In this document: one piece after another, positions 55,132 through 64,000 of the stretch
Layout: the number at the start of each line of letters is the position of its first letter
Position numbering within the stretch: the stretch's first letter is position 1
Program-made: the position numbers and the translations under genes
Assembly (NCBI RefSeq): GCF_016107545.1
Contig: NZ_JABASS010000001.1
Location: forward strand, 124,001 to 188,000
Direction of reading: 5' to 3'
Length of the DNA stretch: 64,000 bases
DNA from: Psychrobacter namhaensis
GTDB taxonomy: Bacteria > Pseudomonadota > Gammaproteobacteria > Pseudomonadales > Moraxellaceae
The notes under the pieces: generated by a model
Database searches by the model: none
Told to the model about the DNA's origin: nothing
Seen by the model: only the letters and a program-made list of their open reading frames with translations

Positions 55132-55323
55132 GGCGTTCTCTACGAGCTTTGACAGTGTAAATGTTATATCTATTACATCATACCCATATAATGACTCTGC
55201 TGTATTATCGTATCATTCAGGTTTAATAGCTAAAAACACCCCATTATCTAATGATTTTGTGAAATATCTCATTGACGTTTATAGCTTCGTTTATTTCACT
55301 AACAACCGTGATAAGGACACTGT

Positions 55324-55989
55324 ATGAGCACGCTATTTACTTTTAACGCCCATCCTTCTCAATTAGCGATTGTTGGCCTCTTAGCGTTTTTAATGACAGC
55401 AACTGGCTGCCAGTCGTCTGCTGAAACCAGCACAGCCATTCCTAAACAGTCAAATGATCACTCATCAACGCCCGTTTTCTCGGACACAAGTCAGCAAACG
55501 CTTAGGCAGCAAGCGTTACGTATCCAGCGCGCCCTTGCTAATAAGGATTTTGCTAGAATTACAAATGATATTCATCCCACTCGTGGTGTTCGTTTTTCAA
55601 TGTATGCTTATGTTCGTCCTAAAACGGACAAAGTCTTTAGCCGTGAGCAGTACGCACGATACCTAGAACAGTCCAACGTCCGCTTCACTTGGGGCGAGCG
55701 TGACGGTACAGGCAATCCACTGGTGATACCACTGCCCGAATATTTAGATACTTGGGTGAACGCCAAGCAGTTTAATGACACCACCATTAGTATCAACAAC
55801 TTCCAAAAAAGCAGCAATAGTATCAATAACTTAAGAAAGGTATATCCAAATTCGGATTTTGTTGAGTTTTATTATAGTGGTAGTGAGAAGTACGATGGTA
55901 TCGACTGGCGCGTGCTGCGTTTGGTGTTTGATGAGTATCAAGGCAAGCGCTATCTGGTAGCGATTATTAATGACCAATGGACCGTCTAA
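55324..55989 (+). CDS. Putative lipoprotein
   Basis: A 221-residue protein with a lipoprotein signal: hydrophobic LAIVGLLAFLMTATGC with the lipobox cysteine at about residue 29. After a Ser/Thr-rich linker, the domain has IQRALANKDFARITNDIHPTR, then YVRPKTDKVFSREQYARYLE and a Trp-containing C-terminus (LVAIINDQWTV). The shape recalls small NTF2-like or SnoaL-like domains, but I cannot assign a family. The frame is open from an ATG at 55324. Confidence 0.7.
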   Translation: MSTLFTFNAHPSQLAIVGLLAFLMTATGCQSSAETSTAIPKQSNDHSSTPVFSDTSQQTLRQQALRIQRALANKDFARITNDIHPTRGVRFSMYAYVRPKTDKVFSREQYARYLEQSNVRFTWGERDGTGNPLVIPLPEYLDTWVNAKQFNDTTISINNFQKSSNSINNLRKVYPNSDFVEFYYSGSEKYDGIDWRVLRLVFDEYQGKRYLVAIINDQWTV

Positions 55990-56112
55990 TAATGACTATA
56001 AACGTATGATTTACCACATAAATTGGCCAGTGCATGGTTTATGATGCACTGCCCTTTTTGATTGAATTTATTCAAATACATTCAATATTTAACATATAAA
56101 ATGTTTTAATAT

Positions 56113-56868
56113 TCAAGTCTTTGGCTTAAGTGGCGACTGCCGGAAAAACTTCACCATGATGTCATAAATATCAGGATAAGCATCTACCAGCTTTTGCGGT
56201 GTCTCAAAAAATACTTCGCTTAAGACCGCAAAAAACTCAGCGGGATTGGTCGCGCCATAACGATCCAGTCCTGATTTGCGGTGTTTTTGAAAGTCCTCAA
56301 AATCTCGCGTCATAATCTTTGTCCAGCGCTCAGGATCCATGTCGGGTTGCAGCGGCGGAAAGCCGTTGGCGCGGCCATTCATCATATCGACCTTATGCAC
56401 AAACTCGTGAATGACGACATTGTGACCATCGCGCTCACCTGAGTGTTTCGCATCCTTCCATGAGAGAATCACAGGACCGCGTTGCCATGCCTCGCCGCTA
56501 CGATGTTGGCTGCCCTCATGAACGATACCGAACTCGTCTACAGTGGTGCTATCGCTTTTATATGAGCCATGATAGATAATAACTGACGACCAGCCAGCGT
56601 ACCACTCAAGGCTTAGATTCAAGATGGGCAGACAAGCTTGCAGGGCGATAGATTGCCTGACCGCATCGGTAATCTCAAACCCCTGCGCGCCCGTCATTGA
56701 TTTATCGTCCAAAAATAATGTCGCCAGCTCAAACAGGCGGCTTAGCTCATCTTCGCTTAACCTATCCAGTATCACAATACGATCAGCCGCACGCCTCCAG
56801 TCTGCCTCCGTAAATTCGCTGTTGTCCAATATACGCTGCTCGCGCCACTCTTTAATTATGCCAAACAT
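56113..56868 (-). CDS. mtfA: MtfA-family zinc peptidase (M90)
   Basis: A homologue of MtfA (Mlc titration factor), a cytoplasmic zinc peptidase. The catalytic motif HEFVHKVDMMNG gives HExxH, and a downstream Glu is in NPAEFFAVLSEVFFE, as in E. coli MtfA. QGFEITDAVRQSIALQACLPIL and RGPVILSWKDAKHSG also match. I use the ATG at 56868 (MFGIIKEWREQRIL, AGG nine to ten bases upstream) rather than the TTG at 56904. The length, about 251 residues, is slightly shorter than E. coli MtfA. Mlc itself is not in the window. Confidence 0.9.
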   Translation of the reverse strand: MFGIIKEWREQRILDNSEFTEADWRRAADRIVILDRLSEDELSRLFELATLFLDDKSMTGAQGFEITDAVRQSIALQACLPILNLSLEWYAGWSSVIIYHGSYKSDSTTVDEFGIVHEGSQHRSGEAWQRGPVILSWKDAKHSGERDGHNVVIHEFVHKVDMMNGRANGFPPLQPDMDPERWTKIMTRDFEDFQKHRKSGLDRYGATNPAEFFAVLSEVFFETPQKLVDAYPDIYDIMVKFFRQSPLKPKT

Positions 56869-56972
56869 AGTACCTGCCTTATAACCCTCTAATCTGTCAC
56901 TCAATTACACCATATCTATCATGTCGATCTGCTGCATAATTGTATCCGTCAAGCTGGGGCCGGCGATATTAT

Positions 56973-57000
56973 TCATAGCAAACTAGTCATAGCAAACTAG
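56973..57000. repeat. 14-bp tandem duplication at the RhuM-Fic stop
   Basis: TCATAGCAAACTAG occurs twice in tandem (56973-56986 and 56987-57000). The stop codon of the RhuM-Fic gene lies in the second copy. Confidence 0.8.
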
Positions 57001-57989
57001 CCCTCTAATGACAGCATATTCATAATCAACTTGATCAAGGTTTCTTTTTGGTTGGGATCAGACTCAGCGACCAGTAATGTTAAGGCTGCAAGGCCGGTAT
57101 TATTGATGACCATCTCACCTTGCTCATTGAGCAGTCGCTTGTTACGGTGTAAAAAATCTACGAACAAAAAAGCACCACTGCGTTTATTGCCGTCGGTGAA
57201 AGGATGATTTTTCACCATAAAATACAATAAATGCGCCGCTTTACTCTCAACTGTCGGGTAGGCAGGCTCACCAAACACCGTTTGCTCTAAATTACCAAGC
57301 ACACTGTCCAAACCATCACCACGAGGCTTGGCAAATAGCTCAGTCGCCTCACCCCTATCTATCAGCTGCGCTTTTAAATTGTTAAGCGCTGCCATCGCCT
57401 CAGTCGGACTGGGTAAAACACCGCCATCCTGTCCTGTTGGATCGTCTAACAACCCTTCATCATAGCGTTGTAGCCATAGAAATGTTTGTGTATAGCGGCT
57501 GATAATCTCAACCAAACCGCGCCCTTCATCGGTATTGAGCTCAGGACTTTGCGCGGTTTTTTTGATCAAATTTAACGCCTGCTGCAACTCAGCAGAATTC
57601 TTATCAAAGCGTTGCTGGTCAAGCGTATACCCTTGTACCAGATATTCACGTAAGCGCTGCGTTGCCCAGCGTCTAAACTGCACACCTTGAGGCGATTTGA
57701 TGCGATAACCCACCGAAATGACCACATCTAAATCATAAAAGGTCACGGGTCGATCAGAATTTGCAATATGCATTTTTTGCATATTGCTTTTTTCGGACAC
57801 TTCTTCATCATTCATAGCATTGGCAATATGCCGTGAAATCACTGACTGGTCGCGCCCAAATAGCTCGGTCATTTGTGCTTGCGACAGCCAAACCGTCTCT
57901 TGCTCAAAACGTACATCTACCTGCGCATTCCCATCCATGCTTTCATATATCTCAATGATTGAGTGGTTATTATTTTCAGTAGCTTTCAT
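56997..57989 (-). CDS. RhuM-family protein fused to a Doc/Fic domain
   Basis: A 330-residue two-domain protein. The N-terminal 110 residues are a RhuM domain (VWLSQAQMTELFGRDQSVIS, then FYDLDVVISVGYRIKSPQG). The C-terminal half is a Fic/Doc fold with the motif HPFTDGNKRSG at 262-272. The Lys in GNKR is the Doc-type variant; Doc phosphorylates EF-Tu rather than AMPylating. No separate antitoxin gene is visible next to it, so the RhuM part may control it or the partner may lie elsewhere. It has GAGG eight bases before the ATG. Confidence 0.88.
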   Translation of the reverse strand: MKATENNNHSIIEIYESMDGNAQVDVRFEQETVWLSQAQMTELFGRDQSVISRHIANAMNDEEVSEKSNMQKMHIANSDRPVTFYDLDVVISVGYRIKSPQGVQFRRWATQRLREYLVQGYTLDQQRFDKNSAELQQALNLIKKTAQSPELNTDEGRGLVEIISRYTQTFLWLQRYDEGLLDDPTGQDGGVLPSPTEAMAALNNLKAQLIDRGEATELFAKPRGDGLDSVLGNLEQTVFGEPAYPTVESKAAHLLYFMVKNHPFTDGNKRSGAFLFVDFLHRNKRLLNEQGEMVINNTGLAALTLLVAESDPNQKETLIKLIMNMLSLEG

Positions 57990-58072
57990 TTACGTGGCCT
58001 CTACTCATAGATAGATTATATTGAATTTGGGCTAACATTGTTCAATACCTATTATTTAACGCTTCTTATATA

Positions 58073-58100
58073 TTGTTTAGTATACGTTGTGTTGTATAGT
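58073..58100 (+). promoter_or_regulatory. Candidate promoter of the ATP-grasp/Anbu operon
   Basis: TTGTTT (58073-58078) and TATAGT (58095-58100) are 16 bp apart, 110 bp upstream of the first start codon. Confidence 0.35.
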
Positions 58101-58210
58101 TTATATAAGACATGGACTACCTGTTGATCGTAATACCAGTGCTCGCCTGCTGAGCATAGACAGTGTATTTGTCATAAAGTGTAACTTTAACAAGGATACG
58201 TGAGGTATTT

Positions 58211-60368
58211 ATGAATCAAAAGTCATCTCAGCGCCAGAGTCAACATACAGGCCAAAGCCAACAACAAACAACTACATCCCCAAAAAAAACCGCAAAGCTT
58301 TGATGAACTACAAAACGGTAAAGGGAGTTACCGACCGGCTGCTAGATCTGTCGGCGACTGGCTCGACCATACCAGTATCGACGCACTAAATCATCTCAAT
58401 GAGCAAGCCGCTGATATATTCTATCGAAAAGGCGTTACTTTTACGGTCTACAGCGATGCCAAGAACATTGAGCGGATGATCCCTTTTGATATTATCCCCC
58501 GTATTATCGCGGCCAGTGAGTGGCGGCAGATAGAAGCTGGCTGTAGACAGCGCATCACGGCCCTCAATGCCTTTTTACATGATATTTACCATGACCAAGC
58601 CATTATGAAAGCAGGCATTGTCCCTGCCAGCTACGTTTATGCCAGCGGCTGCTATGAGCCATGGATGATGGGTATTGAGCTTGATAAACCTATCTACTCC
58701 CACATTAGTGGTATTGATCTCATACGAGATGAGTCTGGTCGGTTTTGTGTATTAGAGGACAACCTACGCACCCCATCTGGGGTTTCCTACATGCTTGAAA
58801 GCCGAAACATATCAGAGATTCTTTTGTCTGATCAGTTTTCCCACACGTCTATATTGGGTGTCAGTGACTATCCAAAACGCCTCAAATCCTGTCTTGCCAG
58901 CTCAACCAGCAAATATGATCCGCAAATTGCTATCTTAACGCCAGGACGTTTTAACAGCGCTTACTATGAGCATGCTTTTTTGGCACATGAGATGAATGTC
59001 CCATTGGTGCATGGCTACGACTTGATCGTCGAAGACAGCAAGGTCTATATGCAAGGTATCCGTGGCAAAGTACAGGTCGATATCATTTATCGCCGTATTG
59101 ACGACCCTTACATTGACCCGTTGGCATTTCGCTCCGACTCCATCTTGGGCGTCTCGGGCCTCATGAGCGCCTACCGTGCTGGCAATGTCGTCATTGTTAA
59201 TGCGCCAGGGACTGGGGTAGCGGATGACAAGAGCTTGTATCCTTTCGTGCCGGACATGATTGAGTTTTATTTGGGTGAAAAACCCCTGTTGCCCAACATC
59301 GAAACCTATCAGTGCCGTAAGCCTGATGAGCTTCAATATGTACTGGACAACCTAGATAAATTGGTCGTAAAAGAAACGCAAGGCTCTGGTGGCTATGGCA
59401 TGCTCATCGGACCTACCTCTACTAAGCAAGAAATCAGTGACTATCGCAAACGCCTTTTGGCCAATCCAGCAGGTTTTATTGTCCCCGGTGGTCTAACACG
59501 AGTGGCCATGGTTGAGGGTTCATTGGTCGTCAATTCCTCACAAGGTGGCGGCATCAAAGACACGTGGGTCATCGATGACAGTGATTTGGCGGCATCAACC
59601 AAACCGTCAGTGGCCAAAAAGCAAGACAATCAAATTGATAAGCAATCGTCAGAGGCAATCACCGCCAACCACTCGCATTATCATGATCCCGTGCAGCCAC
59701 TAGAAGCGGGCTACGAAAATCCTGACAACGCGCCCATGATACTACTGTTATCGACCGCCAATTATTTGGTTTGGCTCGGTCGCTACAGCGAGCGACTGTA
59801 TTATTATGACAACATCATCAAACAGCTGGTAAAAGGCAATATCAAAAAAGCACAGTTGCATCACCTGATTAATCATTTAGGTTTTAATGTTGATCCAAAC
59901 CAGCCGCTAAAAACCATGAAAGCTCAGATGCTACGTGACTTGGAGCAAGAAAAAATACCCAATATTGTTCAGTCCATTGAAACCAATGTACAAGAAGCCA
60001 AGGGCGTCATCGGTAAAGACACCGCTGAGTTATATAACCTAATCAAACGGCTGTCTAGCGCGGGTACGTATCGGGCCGCGACGTTGCAGCTACATGCTTG
60101 TAATGCTGCGATGGCACAAGAGCACCCTATCGTGACTTGCTTTTGGCAACTGGGACGACACTTTGAACAACTAGAGCGTGCCGTATTCCTAAATGAGGAC
60201 ACCGTCGCCATTAGTCTTGAGTTTAAACACTGGATCAACAAGCTGCCAGAGAACACGCGTTGGCGTGAGCTGATTCGCCTGACCAATCAGATGATTAAAT
60301 CTCAACAACTCAGCGATTTTCAGTTATTGAGCAAAGAGTGCAGCACGATATTGCAACAAGGGGTCTAG
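58211..60368 (+). CDS. Circularly permuted ATP-grasp / Alpha-E fusion protein, frameshifted at A8
   Basis: The coding sequence starts at an ATG at 58211 (GAGG five bases upstream) but runs into TGA at 58301. Removing one A from the run of eight at 58282-58289 joins this frame to the long downstream frame: PQSFDELQNGKGSYRPAARS, then FYRKGVTFTVYSD and MIPFDIIPRII, the normal N-terminus of circularly permuted ATP-grasp (DUF404/407) proteins. No ATG, GTG or TTG lies in that frame before 58476. The middle has KETQGSGGYGM and VPGGLTRVAMVEGSLVVNSS, the ATP-grasp core. After about residue 430 of the downstream frame a shortened Alpha-E (DUF403) domain begins (LLSTANYLVWLGRYSERLY). These two parts are usually separate genes. 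Confidence 0.85.
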
Positions 60369-60436
60369 CGCAGCAGCATTTAAGGATTAAAACACTGAGT
60401 GCTAAACAATCAGAACAGTAGGAATAGGAAGATGCT

Positions 60437-61222
60437 ATGAAACTTCAAATTAGTCACCAAACTAACTATTATTACGATGAGCTGGCGCACCGAAGTGTGC
60501 AATATATCCGCATGACGCCCATGCAGCTACCACATCAGATCATTCATCAGTGGGATGTCATGTTGCCCAAAGTGGCCACCAGTCAAAAAGATGGCTTTGG
60601 TAACGATTGGCTCACACTAAGTCGTAATGAGGCGCATAACAACCTGCAAATGCAGGCATCCGGTATTGTCGAAATCAACACAAACACAGAGCGTCTAGAG
60701 GATATGGACAATGTCCCTTATTTGCTGTTTACCGTACAAAGCCCATTGACTGCGTGCTCAGAGGCCATGCGTACATTTGCAGAGCCTTATCTGACAACGC
60801 CTACTCATGACAGTATAAAGGCGCTGGCAGCTGAGCTACTTGCAAAAATACCCTATGTCAAAAACACCACCCATGTCGGCACAACGGCGGCCGAAGCTTT
60901 TGAGCTTGGGGCTGGCGTGTGCCAAGACCACACCCATGTCTTTTTAGGCTGCCTACGTGATCGGCAGATTCCGGCGCGCTACGTGTCTGGCTACTTATAT
61001 GACGATACAGCAAACCACATGGCAAGTCATGCGTGGGCAGAAGCTTGGCTCGATGGCTACTGGTACACGTTTGATATCTCAAACCAGCTGTTTCAGCCAA
61101 GCTCTCATGTATATGTCGCCATTGGTCGAGATTATCTAGATGCAGCGCCCGTACGCGGCGTGCGGATGGGCGGTGGCTACGAAAATCTTTACAGTCAAGT
61201 GCTGGTTTCGAGACTATCATAA
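60437..61222 (+). CDS. Transglutaminase-like cysteine protease-fold protein
   Basis: A 261-residue protein with the bacterial transglutaminase-like N-terminal domain (LQISHQTNYYYDELAHRSVQ) and a C-terminal papain-like transglutaminase core. The catalytic triad is visible: Cys in LGAGVCQDHTHVFL, His in MASHAWAEAW and Asp in WYTFDISNQ. It lies 68 bp after the ATP-grasp gene and 36 bp before the Anbu gene. Proteins of this kind recur in ATP-grasp/Alpha-E/proteasome-like operons and are thought to cut or transfer peptide amide bonds. Confidence 0.9.
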   Translation: MKLQISHQTNYYYDELAHRSVQYIRMTPMQLPHQIIHQWDVMLPKVATSQKDGFGNDWLTLSRNEAHNNLQMQASGIVEINTNTERLEDMDNVPYLLFTVQSPLTACSEAMRTFAEPYLTTPTHDSIKALAAELLAKIPYVKNTTHVGTTAAEAFELGAGVCQDHTHVFLGCLRDRQIPARYVSGYLYDDTANHMASHAWAEAWLDGYWYTFDISNQLFQPSSHVYVAIGRDYLDAAPVRGVRMGGGYENLYSQVLVSRLS

Positions 61223-61258
61223 GGTACTTTTCAAGCGTGGGTTCACCAAGGATCTGTT

Positions 61259-61999
61259 ATGACTTATTGTGCCGCTATTCGTCTCAAAGAAGGGATGGTT
61301 TTTGCCAGTGATACTCGTACCAATGCAGGGGTTGACCATATCTCAACCTTTAGAAAACTGTACCAGTACGGCGTTGAGGGTGAGCGCTTTATGGTGCTAC
61401 AAACTGCTGGTAGCCTAGCCACGTCACAAGCTGTTTTTAATAAATTACAAAGCGATATCAACTTACGCTCCGAGCTCAGTCTAAATACCGTGTCCTCATT
61501 GTTTGACGGCGCACAAATGGTGGGCGAATGCATGCGTAATGTCATGGCAAACGCTCAAAGGGTCGCTAATGATACCAATAGTGGCACCTTTACCAGCTCA
61601 TTTTTATTGGGCGGTCAAATCAAAGGACAGCCACCCGAGCTATACATGATCTACCCTGAGGGCAATTGTATTAGAGCCACAAGGGACACGCCATTTTTTC
61701 AGCTGGGTGAAAGCAAATACGGCAAACCAATACTCGATCGCTCAGTCAGATACGACACCAATGTCAATCATGCTGCCCAAGCCTTGATGTTGTCCTTTGA
61801 CTCAACCATACACTCCAACTTATCCGTCGGTATGCCCATTGATTTTGTCATTTATGAAAACGACAGTCTCACGCTACCAAAAGGCCGCCGTATCGAAGAA
61901 GACGATGAGTATTTTAAGACCATCAGTCGCCATTGGTCAGCAGCTCTGCGCAATACGTTGATTGAGCTGCCAGAATGTCCCAATGACTATTGGGAATGA
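61259..61999 (+). CDS. Anbu-type proteasome homologue
   Basis: A 246-residue Ntn-hydrolase of the ancestral beta-subunit (Anbu) family. The N-terminus MTYCAAIRLKEGMVFASDTR gives Thr2 as the likely nucleophile after Met removal, with Asp18 and the downstream Lys in TFRKLYQYG as partners. LLGGQIKGQPPELYMIYPEGNCI and ESKYGKPILDR are Anbu-like. Anbu forms open-ring or helical assemblies and no ATPase partner is required. It ends the three-gene operon; the UvrA-like gene converges with it, 37 bp away. Confidence 0.92.
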   Translation: MTYCAAIRLKEGMVFASDTRTNAGVDHISTFRKLYQYGVEGERFMVLQTAGSLATSQAVFNKLQSDINLRSELSLNTVSSLFDGAQMVGECMRNVMANAQRVANDTNSGTFTSSFLLGGQIKGQPPELYMIYPEGNCIRATRDTPFFQLGESKYGKPILDRSVRYDTNVNHAAQALMLSFDSTIHSNLSVGMPIDFVIYENDSLTLPKGRRIEEDDEYFKTISRHWSAALRNTLIELPECPNDYWE

Positions 62000-62036
62000 T
62001 CTTTTTGACTATCAAACCCACCCTAAAGACCTGTTT

Positions 62037-64000
62037 TTATACCAATAAAAATGGCGCGGTTCGGCTTGTTTTTGATTGCGCGACGTCTTCTGGCGTGCCT
62101 TGAGCGACAATGGACCCGCCCGCATCCCCTGCCCCTGGCCCCATATCCATAACCCAATCGCTGTTGCTGGCCACTTGCATGTCATGCTCAACCATAATAA
62201 CGGTGTTGCCAGCATCGACCAGACCGTTTAACTGCGCCATCAGCATAGATACGTCGGCAGGGTGTAGACCCGTGGTGGGCTCGTCTAATATATAAAGCGT
62301 GTCGCCGCGTTGTGTGCGTTGCAGCTCAGTAGCAAGCTTGATACGCTGCGCCTCGCCGCCTGATAGCTCGGTTGCGGGTTGACCCAAACGTAAGTAACCA
62401 AGCCCAACTTGTAGCAAAGCCTCTAACGCACGCAAAATAGGTGCTTCGTCACTAAAGAACTCATGAGCCGCCTCCACCGTTAAGTTCAATACTTGAGCAA
62501 TGTTTTTTCCTCGATAAGTGATGGCCAATGTTTCATCATCATAACGCTTTCCGTGACAAACCTGACAAAGCGCGTAGACACTTGGCAAAAATAACAGCTC
62601 GACACTCACAAACCCCAAGCCTTCACAATTTGGACAACGTCCCTTTGGTGTATTGAAAGAAAAGCGACCAGCATCAAAACCATGGGCTTTTGCTTGTTTG
62701 GTTGTTGCAAACAATTTACGTACATCATCAAATAACCCAGTATACGTTGCCAGATTGGAGCGCGGCGTCCGTCCGATTGCTTTTTGATTGATATTGATCA
62801 GACGGCGTACATATTCCATGCCAGCGATGATTTCGCCGCTTGTTACAGAGTCAAGCTCCTGCTCAAGCAGGTCTGACTCGTCTACGGGTGCATCCTCCGT
62901 CGTTTTTTGTCCCAACGCCTCATTGATGAGCTCCACCAACGCTTGGCTAACCAGACTTGATTTACCAGAGCCTGAGACACCCGTGACACTCGTCATAACA
63001 CCTAACGGAAACTCAGCGTCTAATCCTGTTATATTATTGCGTTTAATGTTTGCAAGTTTGAACCATGCGGCAGGCTGCCTCGTACGAGATCTTGGCTGTC
63101 CGTTAGCCGTATCGGCAAAGAGATACTGGCCCGTATGCGACTGAGCAACATTACGAAGACCCTCGACAGGCCCGCTATAGACAATTTGGCCACCATGCGT
63201 GCCAGCCTTTGGCCCGACATCGACCACCCAATCTGCATGCCTGATGACGCTAACGTCATGCTCAACCACAAACACAGAGTTACCAGCCGCGATGAGCTCA
63301 TCCAGTGCCCCTAACAAAGCTTGGGTGTCTGCAGGGTGCAGGCCTGCAGATGGCTCATCAAGGACATAAACCACGCCAAAAAGCTGCGAGCGTATTTGCG
63401 TTGCCAGCCGCAAACGCTGCAACTCCCCTGGCGACAACGTCGGTGTCGTCCGCTCAAGCGATAGATAGCCAAGGCCGAGCTTTGTCAGTGCTTCCACACG
63501 GGAGAGAATATCACTGGCAATACGCTGAGCCACGATGGCTTTTTCGCGGTTTGGCGTCTCATTGTCCAGCTTGGTATGAGCTGTTTTTTCTAATTTTAAT
63601 GCCAGTTCTGTGAGTGTCAGCTGTGACAGCTCACCAATATCCAGTCCTGCAAATTTGACGGACAGTGATTCTCTTTTTAGCTTTTTGCCGTGGCACTCTG
63701 GACACTCAGAGATCTGCATAAACTGCGAGACACGTTTTTTGGTGCGCGGACTTTGGGTGGTGGCAAAAGAATGTAAAATAAAACGCTTAGCACTGGTAAA
63801 GGTCCCCATGTAGTTTGGCTTTTCACCATTCTCAATTGCCTCGCGCGTTTGTTCTATGTTGTATTCAGGATAGACAGGCACTGTTGGGGTCTCGTCAGTA
63901 AACAAGATCCAGTCTCGCGTTTTTTTCGGAAGGGTGTGCCAAGGCGTGTCAATGTCGTAGCCCAATGTGGTTAATATACGGCTAAGGTTTTGACCTTGCC
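62037..64000 (-). CDS. UvrA-like ABC ATPase, partial at the window edge
   Basis: Minus-strand gene entering from the right edge; the frame is open to position 64000, so the true start is outside. A TTG at 63965 is not a credible start because coding sequence continues upstream. The part seen, about 655 residues, holds zinc cysteines ECPEC, the signature LSPGELQRLRLATQI, Walker B VYVLDEPSAGLHP, a second Walker A TGVSGSGKSSLV, zinc module CPNC/CQVC, signature LSGGEAQRIKLATEL and Walker B LYILDEPTTGLHP. That is the UvrA duplicated ATPase layout. The UvrA-like (class II) type that may act in drug resistance or DNA repair is more likely than the housekeeping UvrA, but this is uncertain without the N-terminus. 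Confidence 0.9.
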   Translation of the reverse strand, partial: QGQNLSRILTTLGYDIDTPWHTLPKKTRDWILFTDETPTVPVYPEYNIEQTREAIENGEKPNYMGTFTSAKRFILHSFATTQSPRTKKRVSQFMQISECPECHGKKLKRESLSVKFAGLDIGELSQLTLTELALKLEKTAHTKLDNETPNREKAIVAQRIASDILSRVEALTKLGLGYLSLERTTPTLSPGELQRLRLATQIRSQLFGVVYVLDEPSAGLHPADTQALLGALDELIAAGNSVFVVEHDVSVIRHADWVVDVGPKAGTHGGQIVYSGPVEGLRNVAQSHTGQYLFADTANGQPRSRTRQPAAWFKLANIKRNNITGLDAEFPLGVMTSVTGVSGSGKSSLVSQALVELINEALGQKTTEDAPVDESDLLEQELDSVTSGEIIAGMEYVRRLININQKAIGRTPRSNLATYTGLFDDVRKLFATTKQAKAHGFDAGRFSFNTPKGRCPNCEGLGFVSVELLFLPSVYALCQVCHGKRYDDETLAITYRGKNIAQVLNLTVEAAHEFFSDEAPILRALEALLQVGLGYLRLGQPATELSGGEAQRIKLATELQRTQRGDTLYILDEPTTGLHPADVSMLMAQLNGLVDAGNTVIMVEHDMQVASNSDWVMDMGPGAGDAGGSIVAQGTPEDVAQSKTSRTAPFLLV

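Noticed and set aside
1-64000. CRISPR arrays and rRNA genes
   Set aside because: No regularly spaced repeats and no rRNA-like sequence were seen on reading through.

Overview
The window looks like a chromosomal segment of a Psychrobacter-like member of the Moraxellaceae (Gammaproteobacteria). The grounds are the moderate GC content, a pqqABCDE cluster followed by an M19 dipeptidase, a propionate (2-methylcitrate) locus of the AcnD/PrpF type, a recC-recB-recD cluster and several small Moraxellaceae-type hypothetical proteins. The species assignment is inference from gene content. Both window ends cut a gene: an M19 dipeptidase at position 1 and a UvrA-like ATPase at position 64000.

Layout, left to right. 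(1) 1-3.7 kb: PQQ biosynthesis on the minus strand (pqqA-B-C-D-E-dipeptidase), with an attenuator-like hairpin after the tiny pqqA. (2) 4.0-5.5 kb: a tRNA-Arg(CCT), a membrane-anchored ModA-like protein and a small hypothetical. (3) 5.9-17.3 kb: recC, recB and recD, all larger than the E. coli proteins. (4) 17.4-22.2 kb: hpt, a hypothetical, then a CstA-family transporter, a small CC-ending protein and an ArsA-type ATPase. (5) 22.2-29.4 kb: a GTPase (DUF3482) and its usual partner (DUF2868), separated here by about 4 kb. That insert holds a hexosylglycerate (probably glucosylglycerate) gene pair, a truncated kinase start, a sterol-desaturase-type hydroxylase and IS relics.

(6) 29.7-45.7 kb: an SDR, then the propionate locus: prpD at one end and prpB-prpC-acnD at the other. 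In between lie an ElaA-type GNAT, an ABC exporter, a DUF4145 protein, prpF and a YefM-YoeB toxin-antitoxin pair. An Nramp-fold transporter without the canonical metal motifs and a LysR regulator follow. (7) 45.9-51.5 kb: an acidic membrane protein, then an accessory stretch with an orphan tyrosine integrase, 58-bp direct repeats, a hairpin resembling an IS200/IS605 (TnpB) end, truC and two unrecognised genes. (8) 51.5-58.0 kb: a zinc-type dehydrogenase, a GST, a LysR regulator, two exported hypotheticals, an MtfA peptidase and a RhuM-Doc/Fic fusion.

(9) 58.2-62.0 kb: a compact plus-strand operon of a circularly permuted ATP-grasp/Alpha-E fusion, a transglutaminase-like protein and an Anbu-type proteasome homologue, probably a peptide ligation and turnover system. 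Its first gene carries a run of eight A residues that puts its conserved N-terminus out of frame with its only good start codon. This operon and the IS-bounded hexosylglycerate island are the most interesting parts of the window. No rRNA or CRISPR array was seen.
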